From positions 1-8,998 of the forward strand of contig CBDURO010000052.1 of the NCBI GenBank assembly GCA_965369995.1: DNA of 8,998 bases, in the 5' to 3' direction. This document shows positions 1-6,766 of the stretch, piece by piece. Position 1 is the stretch's first letter. Every line of letters starts with the position of its first letter. The translations under genes were made by a program, and so were the position numbers. A model generated the notes under the pieces. It was given only the letters and a program-made list of their open reading frames with translations. It did not search any database and was not told the DNA's origin. The DNA is from JAHJCW01 sp965369995. Its GTDB lineage: Bacteria; Fidelibacterota; Marinisomatia; Marinisomatales; JAHJCW01.

Positions 1-68
1 TTTTGAGCAAAACCTGTTTGTATTATTGATAAAATGAGAATTACCAATAAAATATTTATATTTTTCAT
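1..68 (-). CDS. Partial secreted/outer-membrane protein (signal peptide only)
   Basis: Only the first 22 codons are in the window; the gene continues beyond the left edge. They begin with Met-Lys-Asn, run through a hydrophobic core rich in Ile and Leu, and end in Gly-Phe-Ala-Gln. This is a classic type I signal peptide with cleavage expected after the Ala, leaving an N-terminal Gln as is frequent in Bacteroidetes exported proteins. The start is supported by an AAAGGA Shine-Dalgarno-like stretch 7 bases upstream of the ATG. It lies 125 bases downstream of the His-rich membrane protein gene, on the same strand. By position after an iron-uptake operon it could be an outer-membrane receptor or porin, but no mature sequence is visible, so that is only a guess. 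Confidence 0.7.
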   Translation of the reverse strand, partial: MKNINILLVILILSIIQTGFAQ

Positions 69-193
69 TATTTAATCCTTTAAATTTTTTGTTTAAAACT
101 AGTTGTCTGCCAAAGATCCCCATGGCACTAATCTTCAAGTCGGAGTAAAAACAAGATTTACAACGATCAATAATTATTAATTTTACAATGAGT
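69..193. other. Intergenic spacer with a small inverted repeat
   Basis: This 125-base AT-rich spacer separates the HxH protein gene from the signal-peptide gene. It contains TGCCA (108-112) and TGGCA (123-127), a 5-bp inverted repeat with a 10-base loop. No T-tract follows it on the minus strand, so it is not a convincing intrinsic terminator. I found no clear TAnnTTTG promoter on the minus strand, so the downstream gene may be read through from the operon or use a promoter I cannot recognise. Confidence 0.4.
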
Positions 194-559
194 TTATAAC
201 AAAATAGGAGGTGCTCTGCTTGTAAACAAAAATTTGTAAGGTTGGGTAAAACTAGTAATAAATAAAGATGAAGACCTTGATTTTTTAACAAGGTAAAGCA
301 ATATAAAAAGTAAAAATATAAATACGAAAAAGAGTTTTACATTATCTAAAAAAAGTAGTTCTTTTGTTGTATGCTGATGTGATTTATAGGGCTGCGAATC
401 ATCAGATTTATCATATGGATGTGCATGAACAACTATTCTACCATCATCCATTTTATGAGTATGCATAAATAAAATATTATTAGCTATGAATATGCCCATC
501 ATAACTATCAGCAAATATGATACTGACTTCATAGTTACATTATTAATTTTAGCTTTCAT
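194..559 (-). CDS. Small membrane protein with three His-x-His pairs
   Basis: The 121-residue product has a hydrophobic segment at about residues 13-32, a polar loop, and a second hydrophobic segment at about 70-91 followed by a basic stretch. The loop carries three His-x-His pairs: H33/H35, H45/H47 and H61/H63. Asp residues lie between them, as expected of a transition-metal-binding loop, probably periplasmic. The C-terminus holds Arg-Ala-Pro-Pro. Small His-rich envelope proteins of this general design occur in Bacteroidetes near metal-uptake genes, but I cannot assign a named family. It lies 59 bases after the 283-residue membrane protein gene, so it may belong to the Feo transcript or have its own promoter. 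An internal Met at residue 10 is an alternative start; neither start has a Shine-Dalgarno sequence. A role in metal delivery, buffering or sensing is inference. Confidence 0.75.
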   Translation of the reverse strand: MKAKINNVTMKSVSYLLIVMMGIFIANNILFMHTHKMDDGRIVVHAHPYDKSDDSQPYKSHQHTTKELLFLDNVKLFFVFIFLLFILLYLVKKSRSSSLFITSFTQPYKFLFTSRAPPILL

Positions 560-585
560 AAATAGAAAACAATAAATAGTCCATT

Positions 586-615
586 TTTCATGCCAAAAAC
601 ATTCATGCCAAAAAC
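586..615. repeat. Tandem 15-base direct repeat
   Basis: Two adjacent copies of a 15-base unit differ only in their first base; 14 bases (TTCATGCCAAAAAC, 587-600 and 602-615) are identical. They lie between the stop of the 283-residue membrane protein gene and the start of the HxH protein gene, 27 bases upstream of the latter's ATG. They could be tandem operator half-sites or a simple local duplication. Confidence 0.8.
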
Positions 616-618
616 AAC

Positions 619-1470
619 TTATTGTATTTGTCGAATTCTTTCATAAGACGAAATAATAACAAGTGCTATAAATATTATTGTTACCAGCAACATCTCAAAC
701 CAATACTGCAATGGATGAACCCATATCTCCTTATATAGATTCCACCTTCCAAGAATTTCTACAAAATTCCAAAATATAATAACGGTAGGGATTGCATATC
801 TTATTGCAAATCCAAGTTTTTTTATCCGTAGTAATTTCATAAATAAATAAGCTGACCATAACAAAGAACCAAAAGCTATAATATAAGTAACCGGATGTTT
901 ATCACCAAATATGGAGCTATCATAAACTATTAAAAGGATAATATAAAATGTCCACAAAATCATTATTAGTTCAATAGCAGTACTCATAGTAACCGATCGA
1001 CTTTTTATATTCTCAGATTTTCCCCTTTGAATTTTAAACCGTCTTTTTAACCAATTAAAAAAGTTGCATCTGACATTACTATTAAATAAAAAATTGAGTA
1101 ACATCACAACCAAAAACCCAATTGATGACGGCAATAATAAATATTCAGGTTTTGTTACAATTTCCCCGTTTTCTATTAATGGTTGGATATGGTATCGTTT
1201 AGCATAGTACACAAATAAAAATTCAATCCACCCTGTCCATATTGCTAACCCTGCAAAAAGACCATAAAACGTAGCTTTAGTTTCATTTGCTGTTTTATAT
1301 CCGATTATTAAAAGGATAAAGCCAATAATACCCAGAATAATGGCTGCATGATAAACATAATTGATGCCAAATAAATGTTCCATTAATATCATCGCTGCGT
1401 GACCTAAAGGCATTGTCAAAAGAACTATTACAAATGCTAACATTCCAATAATAAATATTTTCCTTTTCAT
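619..1470 (-). CDS. Unknown multi-pass membrane protein at the end of the Feo operon
   Basis: I do not recognise the family. The 283-residue product is mostly hydrophobic, with about eight predicted membrane segments (roughly residues 4-30, 37-58, 66-90, 111-130, 160-184, 192-213, 219-239 and 252-276). A basic cytoplasmic-type loop lies at about 134-158. Possible metal or heme ligands in or near the membrane include H24, E31, H32, H41 and E83; a Trp-Thr-Gly-Trp-Ile-Glu motif spans 78-83. Its ATG directly abuts the TAA of the Cys-rich FeoB-associated gene with no spacer, so it is almost certainly translated from the same mRNA as feoB and may be translationally coupled. That context makes a role in ferrous-iron transport, reduction or complex assembly plausible, but this rests on position alone. 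Eight hydrophobic helices could also fit a transporter or a quinone- or heme-linked protein. Confidence 0.8.
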   Translation of the reverse strand: MKRKIFIIGMLAFVIVLLTMPLGHAAMILMEHLFGINYVYHAAIILGIIGFILLIIGYKTANETKATFYGLFAGLAIWTGWIEFLFVYYAKRYHIQPLIENGEIVTKPEYLLLPSSIGFLVVMLLNFLFNSNVRCNFFNWLKRRFKIQRGKSENIKSRSVTMSTAIELIMILWTFYIILLIVYDSSIFGDKHPVTYIIAFGSLLWSAYLFMKLLRIKKLGFAIRYAIPTVIIFWNFVEILGRWNLYKEIWVHPLQYWFEMLLVTIIFIALVIISSYERIRQIQ

Positions 1471-1623
1471 TTATTTATTTTCTCGAGATGATTTCATTAG
1501 TTCGGGTATCGGACAGTTTTCACATTTGGGATTTTTCTCTGATTGCGACAATTGATTAATAATTATTTTTAGTACATAAACAAATGCCGCTATTCCGATT
1601 ATTATTGCTAAAACTGTTTGCAT
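1471..1623 (-). CDS. FeoB-associated Cys-rich membrane protein
   Basis: This 50-residue protein has one N-terminal membrane helix (about residues 4-23), then a short polar tail with Cys34-Glu-Asn-Cys37-Pro. That matches the FeoB-associated Cys-rich membrane protein family: a tiny anchored peptide next to FeoB whose CxxC may bind iron or a cluster, or regulate FeoB. The reading frame is open further upstream, to 1764, but that extension lies wholly within feoB. The start chosen is the ATG sharing one base with the feoB stop (TAATG), a typical translational-coupling junction that places the membrane helix at the N-terminus as the family requires. It is easily missed because of its size. The role is known only by association; identification rests on size, topology, CxxC and position. 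Confidence 0.85.
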   Translation of the reverse strand: MQTVLAIIIGIAAFVYVLKIIINQLSQSEKNPKCENCPIPELMKSSRENK

Positions 1624-3788
1624 TAGAATTTCCCTATTAAGGATCCACCTTGGTAAACAATAAATGAGGCTAAATATGCTAAACTTGTCATATATGTGAT
1701 CATAATTAATGGCCATTTCCACGAATTTGTCTCGTGCCGCACGATTGCAAAAGTGGCCATACACTGAGCTGCAAAAACATAAAATACCATTAGAGAAAGC
1801 GCTACTAAAGTTGAATAAACCGGTAATCCTGTTTTTGGATTAATATCATTTTTCATGGATTCGGATAAACTAACCACATTTTCATCATCACCTTCAACGT
1901 TATACAAAGTCGCTAATGTGCTGATAACCACTTCTCGCGCAGCGAATGAAGTAATTAGTCCAACACCAATTTTCCAATCGAAACCTAAAGGTTTGATGAT
2001 TGGCTCAATAGTATGACCAATTTTACCGGCGTAACTATTATGAATCGGATTTATACGATCAGAATCAACGCCATCAGCTTTATCTGCGGTCGGAAAAGAT
2101 GCCAGAAACCATAATACAATTGAAATTGCCATAATTATTTTACCGGCATTGAATAAAAACAGTTTACCGCGCGAATACACCTGGTGAAAAACCGATCGCA
2201 TTAGCGGAACTCTATAGGGCGGCAACTCCATAACAAAAGATGATCGACCTTTTGTTTTAATAAATTTGCTTAAGATTTTGGCTATTACTAAAGCTGTAAA
2301 TGTACCTAAAAAATACATAAAGATTAACGTCAATCCCTGCAGATTTAACAATCCAAATACTTTACGCGCCGGAATGAATGCACCTATCATTAGTGCATAA
2401 ATAGGAAGTCTTGCACTGCAACTCATCAACGGTAATACCATAATTGTTGTTAACCGCTCTTTCCAGCCGTCTATGGTTCGAGAGGCCATAACTCCCGGTA
2501 TTGCACAGGCATAACCGCTCATTAACGGTAAAACCGATCTACCATGCAAACCAACCTTTGTCATGAATTTATCTAACATAAATGCCACACGAGACATATA
2601 TCCCGAATCTTCGAGCAAAATCATAAAAAATACTAATATTAATATTTGTGGCAAAAATATTAATATTGCCCCAACTCCACCCACAACTCCCTCTACTAAT
2701 AAATCACGCAAAATTCCTGCAGACATAATATCTAAAATGTAATTTCCAATTATTCCAATTCCGGCATTAATCCAATCCATTGGATAAGTTGACCATGTGA
2801 AAATTGATTGAAATATAAATACCAATAATGAAATAAAAATAATTGGACCAAAAATTCGATGTGTTAGAATCTTATCTAGTTTTTCACTACGTGATATTTT
2901 TATTAGACCTTCGATTTTTTTATTTTCAGACTGCTTTAAAAGATTATCTAACCAAGTATATCTTATAGTTGCTTCCAAAGTACGGTGGTTCAACCCCGTT
3001 TTCTCAATAGCCTGAACAGCTTTTCCTCTTAGTCTCTCTATTTCGCTTACAATTTCCGTATCAAAATAATGTTCTCCGCTATGTGGTGGACGATATAAAT
3101 CAACTGCTGACTGTCTTGTTATTAATCGCAGAGCTTGAACTCGCGCTAAACGTGGTGTATAGTCGAATTGCTGTTGTAAAAATTTAACTAAGGGATTTAA
3201 TAGTTCATGAATTTCCAAATGTGAAGAAAATAACATTCTACTTTTACGTGGTTTACGAGTTGTAATTGCAGTTTGAATAGCATTTTTTAATCCGTCTATT
3301 CCCCAACCCTCTAAAGCAGACATCGGTACAACTGCCGATAATCCGAACTTCTCTTTTAAAACTGAATATTCCGGTAAAACCGATTTATCTTTAACACAAT
3401 CCATCATATTTAGAGCTAAGATGACAGGAATTCCTAAATCTAATAATTGTGTTGTGAGATATAGATTTCTGCTTAGGTTGGTTGCATCAACTACTGAAAT
3501 AATAGCAAATGGTTTATTAATACCGTGAATCCAGTCCATAAATTGCTCAGCGACAACACGCTCATCAATTGATTCCGGTGTGATACTATAGGTGCCGGGT
3601 AAATCGAGGATATAAATATCTTCATCAAAATCACTTTTTAATTTACCGGTTTTCTTTTCAACTGTAATTCCGGGATAATTAGAAACTTTCTGATTTAAAC
3701 CGGTAAGATGATTAAATACCGCTGTTTTACCGCAATTTGGATTTCCGATTAAGGCAATATATTTTTGATCTACCGCTTTAGCATTCAT
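1623..3788 (-). CDS. feoB: Ferrous iron transport protein B (GTP-gated Fe(II) permease)
   Basis: FeoB imports Fe(II) across the inner membrane, with an N-terminal G-protein domain controlling a polytopic permease. G1 is GNPNCGKT (15-22), G2 centres on T42 after NYPG, G3 is DLPG (62-65), G4 is NMMD (127-130) and G5 begins SALEG (157-161). A helical linker follows to about residue 310. The permease shows the EGVVGGVGAIL region (366-376), LEDSGYMSR (392-400) and the first gate motif with Cys428 in YACAIPG, then a second Cys motif, PLMSCSARLP. At 721 residues it is normal for a stand-alone FeoB. I chose the ATG at 3788 because it puts G1 at the usual distance from the N-terminus and has AAGG about 10 bases upstream. 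An in-frame ATG at 3818 would add ten residues inside feoA. It overlaps feoA by 11 bases and shares one base with the next start. The Cys in G1 replaces the Ser of E. coli FeoB and is a familiar variant. Confidence 0.98.
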   Translation of the reverse strand: MNAKAVDQKYIALIGNPNCGKTAVFNHLTGLNQKVSNYPGITVEKKTGKLKSDFDEDIYILDLPGTYSITPESIDERVVAEQFMDWIHGINKPFAIISVVDATNLSRNLYLTTQLLDLGIPVILALNMMDCVKDKSVLPEYSVLKEKFGLSAVVPMSALEGWGIDGLKNAIQTAITTRKPRKSRMLFSSHLEIHELLNPLVKFLQQQFDYTPRLARVQALRLITRQSAVDLYRPPHSGEHYFDTEIVSEIERLRGKAVQAIEKTGLNHRTLEATIRYTWLDNLLKQSENKKIEGLIKISRSEKLDKILTHRIFGPIIFISLLVFIFQSIFTWSTYPMDWINAGIGIIGNYILDIMSAGILRDLLVEGVVGGVGAILIFLPQILILVFFMILLEDSGYMSRVAFMLDKFMTKVGLHGRSVLPLMSGYACAIPGVMASRTIDGWKERLTTIMVLPLMSCSARLPIYALMIGAFIPARKVFGLLNLQGLTLIFMYFLGTFTALVIAKILSKFIKTKGRSSFVMELPPYRVPLMRSVFHQVYSRGKLFLFNAGKIIMAISIVLWFLASFPTADKADGVDSDRINPIHNSYAGKIGHTIEPIIKPLGFDWKIGVGLITSFAAREVVISTLATLYNVEGDDENVVSLSESMKNDINPKTGLPVYSTLVALSLMVFYVFAAQCMATFAIVRHETNSWKWPLIMITYMTSLAYLASFIVYQGGSLIGKF

Positions 3789-4011
3789 ATTTTTTTGCCT
3801 TAATATTTTTTGCATCACTCATTCTTATCGAAACGTGATAATTGCGAATTTTCAATTCTACCAATCCTTTCCAAGGTGCATATTTCACAATTCTAATATG
3901 TATCCCCGGTACAAAACCCATTTCAACTAAGCGGCTTTGTAATTCCATTTCACCGGTAAATCCGATAATAGTGGCAATATCTCCGGGTTTAAAATCCGCT
4001 ATCGAATTCAT
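3778..4011 (-). CDS. feoA: Ferrous iron transport protein A (SH3-like FeoB partner)
   Basis: FeoA is a small cytoplasmic beta-barrel (SH3-like) protein that binds FeoB and is required for full Fe(II) uptake. At 77 residues it is the standard length. Family hallmarks are the early Phe-Lys-Pro-Gly-Asp, the central Ser-Arg-Leu-Val-Glu-Met-Gly-Phe-Val-Pro-Gly segment, then Ala-Pro-Trp-Lys-Gly and the late Val-Ser-Ile-Arg-Met strand followed by Ala-Lys-Asn-Ile. Its ATG abuts the fur stop codon (TAG immediately followed by ATG), with an AAGGA ribosome-binding sequence inside the last codons of fur. Its last 11 bases overlap the start of feoB. The protein is separate from FeoB rather than fused to it. 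Confidence 0.96.
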   Translation of the reverse strand: MNSIADFKPGDIATIIGFTGEMELQSRLVEMGFVPGIHIRIVKYAPWKGLVELKIRNYHVSIRMSDAKNIKAKKYEC

Positions 4012-4458
4012 CTATTTACAATCCTTACAAATTCCAAATAATTGATGACTATGATGTAATAGTTTAAAATTATGTTGCTTTGCTATCTTGTTTTGCAGTT
4101 CTTCAATTTCATTGTTATTAAATTCGATAATTTTACCACAGCATGTACAAATTAAATGGTCATGATGTAAATACTTATCATTGTATTCAAATCTTGCACG
4201 TCCATCTCCAATATCGAGTTTATCTATCAAATTATTTTTTACTAATACATCAATGGTTCTGTAAACCGTCGCACGCGATATTTTTAATCCACGTTTACGA
4301 AGTGTAAATAATATCTCTTCCGCATCACGATGTTTATCAGACGAACGTAATTCGTTCCATATTTCCTGTCTTTGTTTGGTGTATCTTAAACCTTCTTTGT
4401 GAAGAGTTTCTTTGAGTATTTTCATTGTTATTGTTATTTTATTGAGAATTGGTCTCAT
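4012..4458 (-). CDS. fur: Fur-family metal-dependent transcriptional repressor
   Basis: This 148-residue protein has the Fur fold: an N-terminal winged helix with recognition helix SRATVYRTIDVL (61-72), then a dimerisation domain. Metal ligands visible are the HHDH cluster (98-101), CxxC at C104/C107, H135, H136 and H138, and a C-terminal CxxC at C144/C147. The two CxxC pairs are the structural zinc site of many Fur proteins. Heading an operon with feoA and feoB, it is most likely the ferric-uptake regulator itself, repressing iron import when Fe(II) is plentiful; PerR or Zur specificity cannot be excluded from sequence. The ATG at 4458 is used, but Met12 (ATG at 4425) is an equally reasonable start, because the intervening codons are low-complexity. 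Neither has a Shine-Dalgarno sequence. A possible Fur box lies 17 bases upstream of 4458, suggesting autoregulation. Confidence 0.95.
   Translation of the reverse strand: MRPILNKITITMKILKETLHKEGLRYTKQRQEIWNELRSSDKHRDAEEILFTLRKRGLKISRATVYRTIDVLVKNNLIDKLDIGDGRARFEYNDKYLHHDHLICTCCGKIIEFNNNEIEELQNKIAKQHNFKLLHHSHQLFGICKDCK
4443..4457. promoter_or_regulatory. Short palindrome at the fur 5' end
   Basis: TGAGA and TCTCA form a 5-bp inverted repeat around a 5-base centre. It covers the first codons of fur if translation starts at 4458, or the untranslated leader if it starts at 4425. It could be an operator or a weak RNA hairpin; a chance match is quite possible. Confidence 0.25.
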
Positions 4459-4475
4459 TAATATTAAACAGCTAA

Positions 4476-4490
4476 AGACAATGATTACAA
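4476..4490 (-). promoter_or_regulatory. Candidate Fur box upstream of fur-feoAB
   Basis: On the minus strand the 15 bases TTGTAATCATTGTCT agree with the 7-1-7 Fur consensus TGATAATnATTATCA at 10 of 14 defined positions, including the central TAAT-n-ATT core. The site ends 17 bases before the first fur ATG, where an operator would block the fur-feoA-feoB transcript. In AT-rich DNA such a match can arise by chance, and no clean TAnnTTTG promoter was found beside it. Confidence 0.4.
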
Positions 4491-4527
4491 GAAAAAAGAT
4501 AATAGAATCGTTTTAAATTAATATAAA

Positions 4528-4552
4528 CAAAAAAGGACATTTAAAATGTCCC
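4528..4552 (-). terminator. Intrinsic terminator of the mltG-pcrA operon
   Basis: On the minus strand a perfect 8-bp stem (GGACATTT/AAATGTCC, one central base, so effectively 6 bp with a 5-base loop) is followed at once by six T residues. It begins 34 bases after the pcrA stop codon and separates this operon from the fur-feo operon downstream. Confidence 0.9.
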
Positions 4553-4585
4553 ATATAATCATTTAAAATTGATGAATAATACTAT

Positions 4586-6757
4586 TTAAGTACCGTTTTT
4601 TTTAAGATTAGCATATTTTACAATTAATTTTTTCTTCAAACCATCTTTGAACACAACGCCTACACGTTGATTTTCACCAGTCCCACTAAGGGCTTTTATA
4701 ACACCAACACCAAAAATTGCATGTTCAACACTATCACCAATCTTAAAATCATCAAAAGTAGTAACGGTTCTTGTTTTACGAACTTTAATCCTACCCGGTT
4801 TTGTTTTTATAACTTTTCTAGTAAGCGCTGATGAGAACGGTATCTCTTCGAGATATTCTTCCGGAATTTCCCGTATAAATCGTGACATTAATCCAAGATC
4901 GTAATCAGCTCCCATCCGCCTTCTGTGTGTTGCATACAAAAGATAAACACGGTCTTTTGCACGAGTTAAACCCACATAAAATAGTCGGCGTTCTTCCTCT
5001 AATTCCTTGCGATTATCTAAAGAACGATATAAAGGGAATAGTCCATCTTCCAAACCGGTTATAAATACTATTGGGAATTCCAATCCTTTGGCACTATGCA
5101 GTGTCATTAATGTTACACGATTTTCTTGATCGTTCCATGAATCTATAGCAGTTAATAACGATACTTCCTCGATAAAACCTTTCAAACCACCTTGAGGATT
5201 ACGTCCGATATATGCATCCACGCTGTTAAATAATTCTCGGATATTCTGGTAGCGCTCCTGTTCTTCAGGATCATCAGAATTCTTATAATAATTTAGTATA
5301 CCTACTTCCTCGCTTAATGCAGCGATTAATTCCCGTGCGTCAAGTTTATCTATCAAATCATGATATTTTATAATAATACTATAGAACGTTCTTAACGAAT
5401 CTGCTTGCTTACCGCGAATATCCATACCGGTTGGATCAGCCAATATTTCTAAGAGTTCTTTACCAGCTTCTTCTGCCCTTTGGACGCATTTATTTACTGT
5501 TTTGATGCCAATTCCTCTTGGTGGGAAGTTTACAACTCGCCTGAGCGATACTGTATCTTTCAAATTCAGTATTAAACGCAGGTAAGCTAACATATCCTTC
5601 ACTTCTTTGCGTTCATAAAATCGAATACCACCAACGATATTGTAAGGAATTCCCATACGCCTGAAACTATCTTCCAATGCACGAGATTGAGCATTCACGC
5701 GGTACAAAATAGCAAAATCACTAAAAGTACGTTTATTGAGTTTTATTTCTTTTTCTAAAGCAGAGATAACAGCGTCTGCTTCTTCTAACTCATCCATAGT
5801 TCGAATAAATCCTAATTTTTCACCTGTCCCTTGAACTGAGTATAATTTTTTTGCTGTTCGATCAACATTGTTTTTTACTACAATTGTTGCGGCATCTAAA
5901 ATTTTCTGTGTTGAACGATAATTTTTTTCTAAAGTAAAAATAGTACAATTCGGGAAGATTTTCTCAAAGTCCAAAATATTTCGAATATCCGCACCTCGCC
6001 AGCCGTAAATGGATTGATCATCATCGCCAACAACACAAATTTGTTGATGTTTTTCAGCTAATTTACTTACCAATAAAAATTGAGGAAGATTTGTATCTTG
6101 ATATTCATCAACTAATACATATTTCCACTTTTTTTGATATGAAGATAGTATTCTTGGATGTTTTTCGAACAACTCAAGCGGTAATAATAAAAGATCGTCG
6201 AAATCTACGGCGTTATTATCGCGAAGAGCTTTTTGATAAGCCGGATACACTTCTGCTAATTTCTTTTCTGCAACAGTCCGGGCTTTTTGTCCTATTTCAT
6301 CCGGTGAAATCATTTGATTTTTAAATAAACTAATTTGAGAGGCAACTCCTTTAGGAGTCATTATTGTTTTCGAAATATTGAGTTTTTCTAACGTGATTCT
6401 TAATAAATCGAGCTTATCTGCACTATCGTAAATGACGAAATTGTTTGTATACCCTAAATGTTGAATATGGTTGCGCAAAATACTGGCGCAAATCGAATGA
6501 AAAGTTCCAATAGAAATATCAGTTTGGGGATTGTTGAGTAATTTACAAATTCTCAATTTCATCTCTTGTGCAGCTTTATTTGTAAACGTAACTGCAAGAA
6601 TATCTTCAGGATTATACAATCCCTCACGAATCAAGTAATAAATTTTATGTGTTAAAACACGAGTTTTGCCACTTCCGGCACCAGCAAAAATTAGTACAGG
6701 ACCCTTCGTTGCTTCCACCGCTGAGCGTTGAGTTTTATTTAAATTTTTAAGACTCAT
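4586..6757 (-). CDS. pcrA: ATP-dependent DNA helicase, PcrA/UvrD type
   Basis: This is a superfamily 1A 3'-5' helicase acting in nucleotide-excision repair, replication-fork rescue and removal of stalled RNA polymerase. The 723 residues are normal length. Motifs appear in order: Q-motif (Leu-Asn-Lys-Thr-Gln-Arg, 6-11), Walker A AGAGSGKT (25-32), motif Ia TFTNKAAQEM, Walker B VDEYQD, motif III GDDDQSIYGWRGAD, motif IV NYRST, motif V TLHSAKGLEF and motif VI YVGLTRAKD. The C-terminal segment, with Phe-Gly-Val-Gly-Val and a closing basic strand, is the Tudor-like domain PcrA uses to contact RNA polymerase, absent from Rep. The start is fixed by the standard distance to the Q-motif. It lies 9 bases downstream of mltG and is probably co-transcribed with it; AAGGA before the ATG overlaps the mltG end. 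All catalytic motifs look intact. Confidence 0.97.
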   Translation of the reverse strand: MSLKNLNKTQRSAVEATKGPVLIFAGAGSGKTRVLTHKIYYLIREGLYNPEDILAVTFTNKAAQEMKLRICKLLNNPQTDISIGTFHSICASILRNHIQHLGYTNNFVIYDSADKLDLLRITLEKLNISKTIMTPKGVASQISLFKNQMISPDEIGQKARTVAEKKLAEVYPAYQKALRDNNAVDFDDLLLLPLELFEKHPRILSSYQKKWKYVLVDEYQDTNLPQFLLVSKLAEKHQQICVVGDDDQSIYGWRGADIRNILDFEKIFPNCTIFTLEKNYRSTQKILDAATIVVKNNVDRTAKKLYSVQGTGEKLGFIRTMDELEEADAVISALEKEIKLNKRTFSDFAILYRVNAQSRALEDSFRRMGIPYNIVGGIRFYERKEVKDMLAYLRLILNLKDTVSLRRVVNFPPRGIGIKTVNKCVQRAEEAGKELLEILADPTGMDIRGKQADSLRTFYSIIIKYHDLIDKLDARELIAALSEEVGILNYYKNSDDPEEQERYQNIRELFNSVDAYIGRNPQGGLKGFIEEVSLLTAIDSWNDQENRVTLMTLHSAKGLEFPIVFITGLEDGLFPLYRSLDNRKELEEERRLFYVGLTRAKDRVYLLYATHRRRMGADYDLGLMSRFIREIPEEYLEEIPFSSALTRKVIKTKPGRIKVRKTRTVTTFDDFKIGDSVEHAIFGVGVIKALSGTGENQRVGVVFKDGLKKKLIVKYANLKKNGT

Positions 6758-6766
6758 TGTTATAAA

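Noticed and set aside
108..127. TGCCA/TGGCA hairpin as a terminator or riboswitch
   Set aside because: Only 5 bp, no T-tract, and no conserved riboswitch core recognisable around it.
1624..1764. Upstream extension of the Cys-rich peptide frame (47 more codons)
   Set aside because: It lies entirely within feoB in another frame and would bury the membrane helix; the TAATG junction marks the real start.
3723..3746. Cys instead of Ser in the FeoB P-loop (GNPNCGKT)
   Set aside because: This is a known natural variant of the FeoB G1 motif and does not suggest loss of GTP binding.
3789..3818. Ten extra N-terminal codons for FeoB
   Set aside because: They deepen the overlap with feoA and push the G1 motif further from the N-terminus than usual; the ATG at 3788 has a better ribosome site.
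3842..4045. Plus-strand open frame opposite feoA and the end of fur
   Set aside because: It is the antisense shadow of two well-supported genes with no protein-like features of its own.
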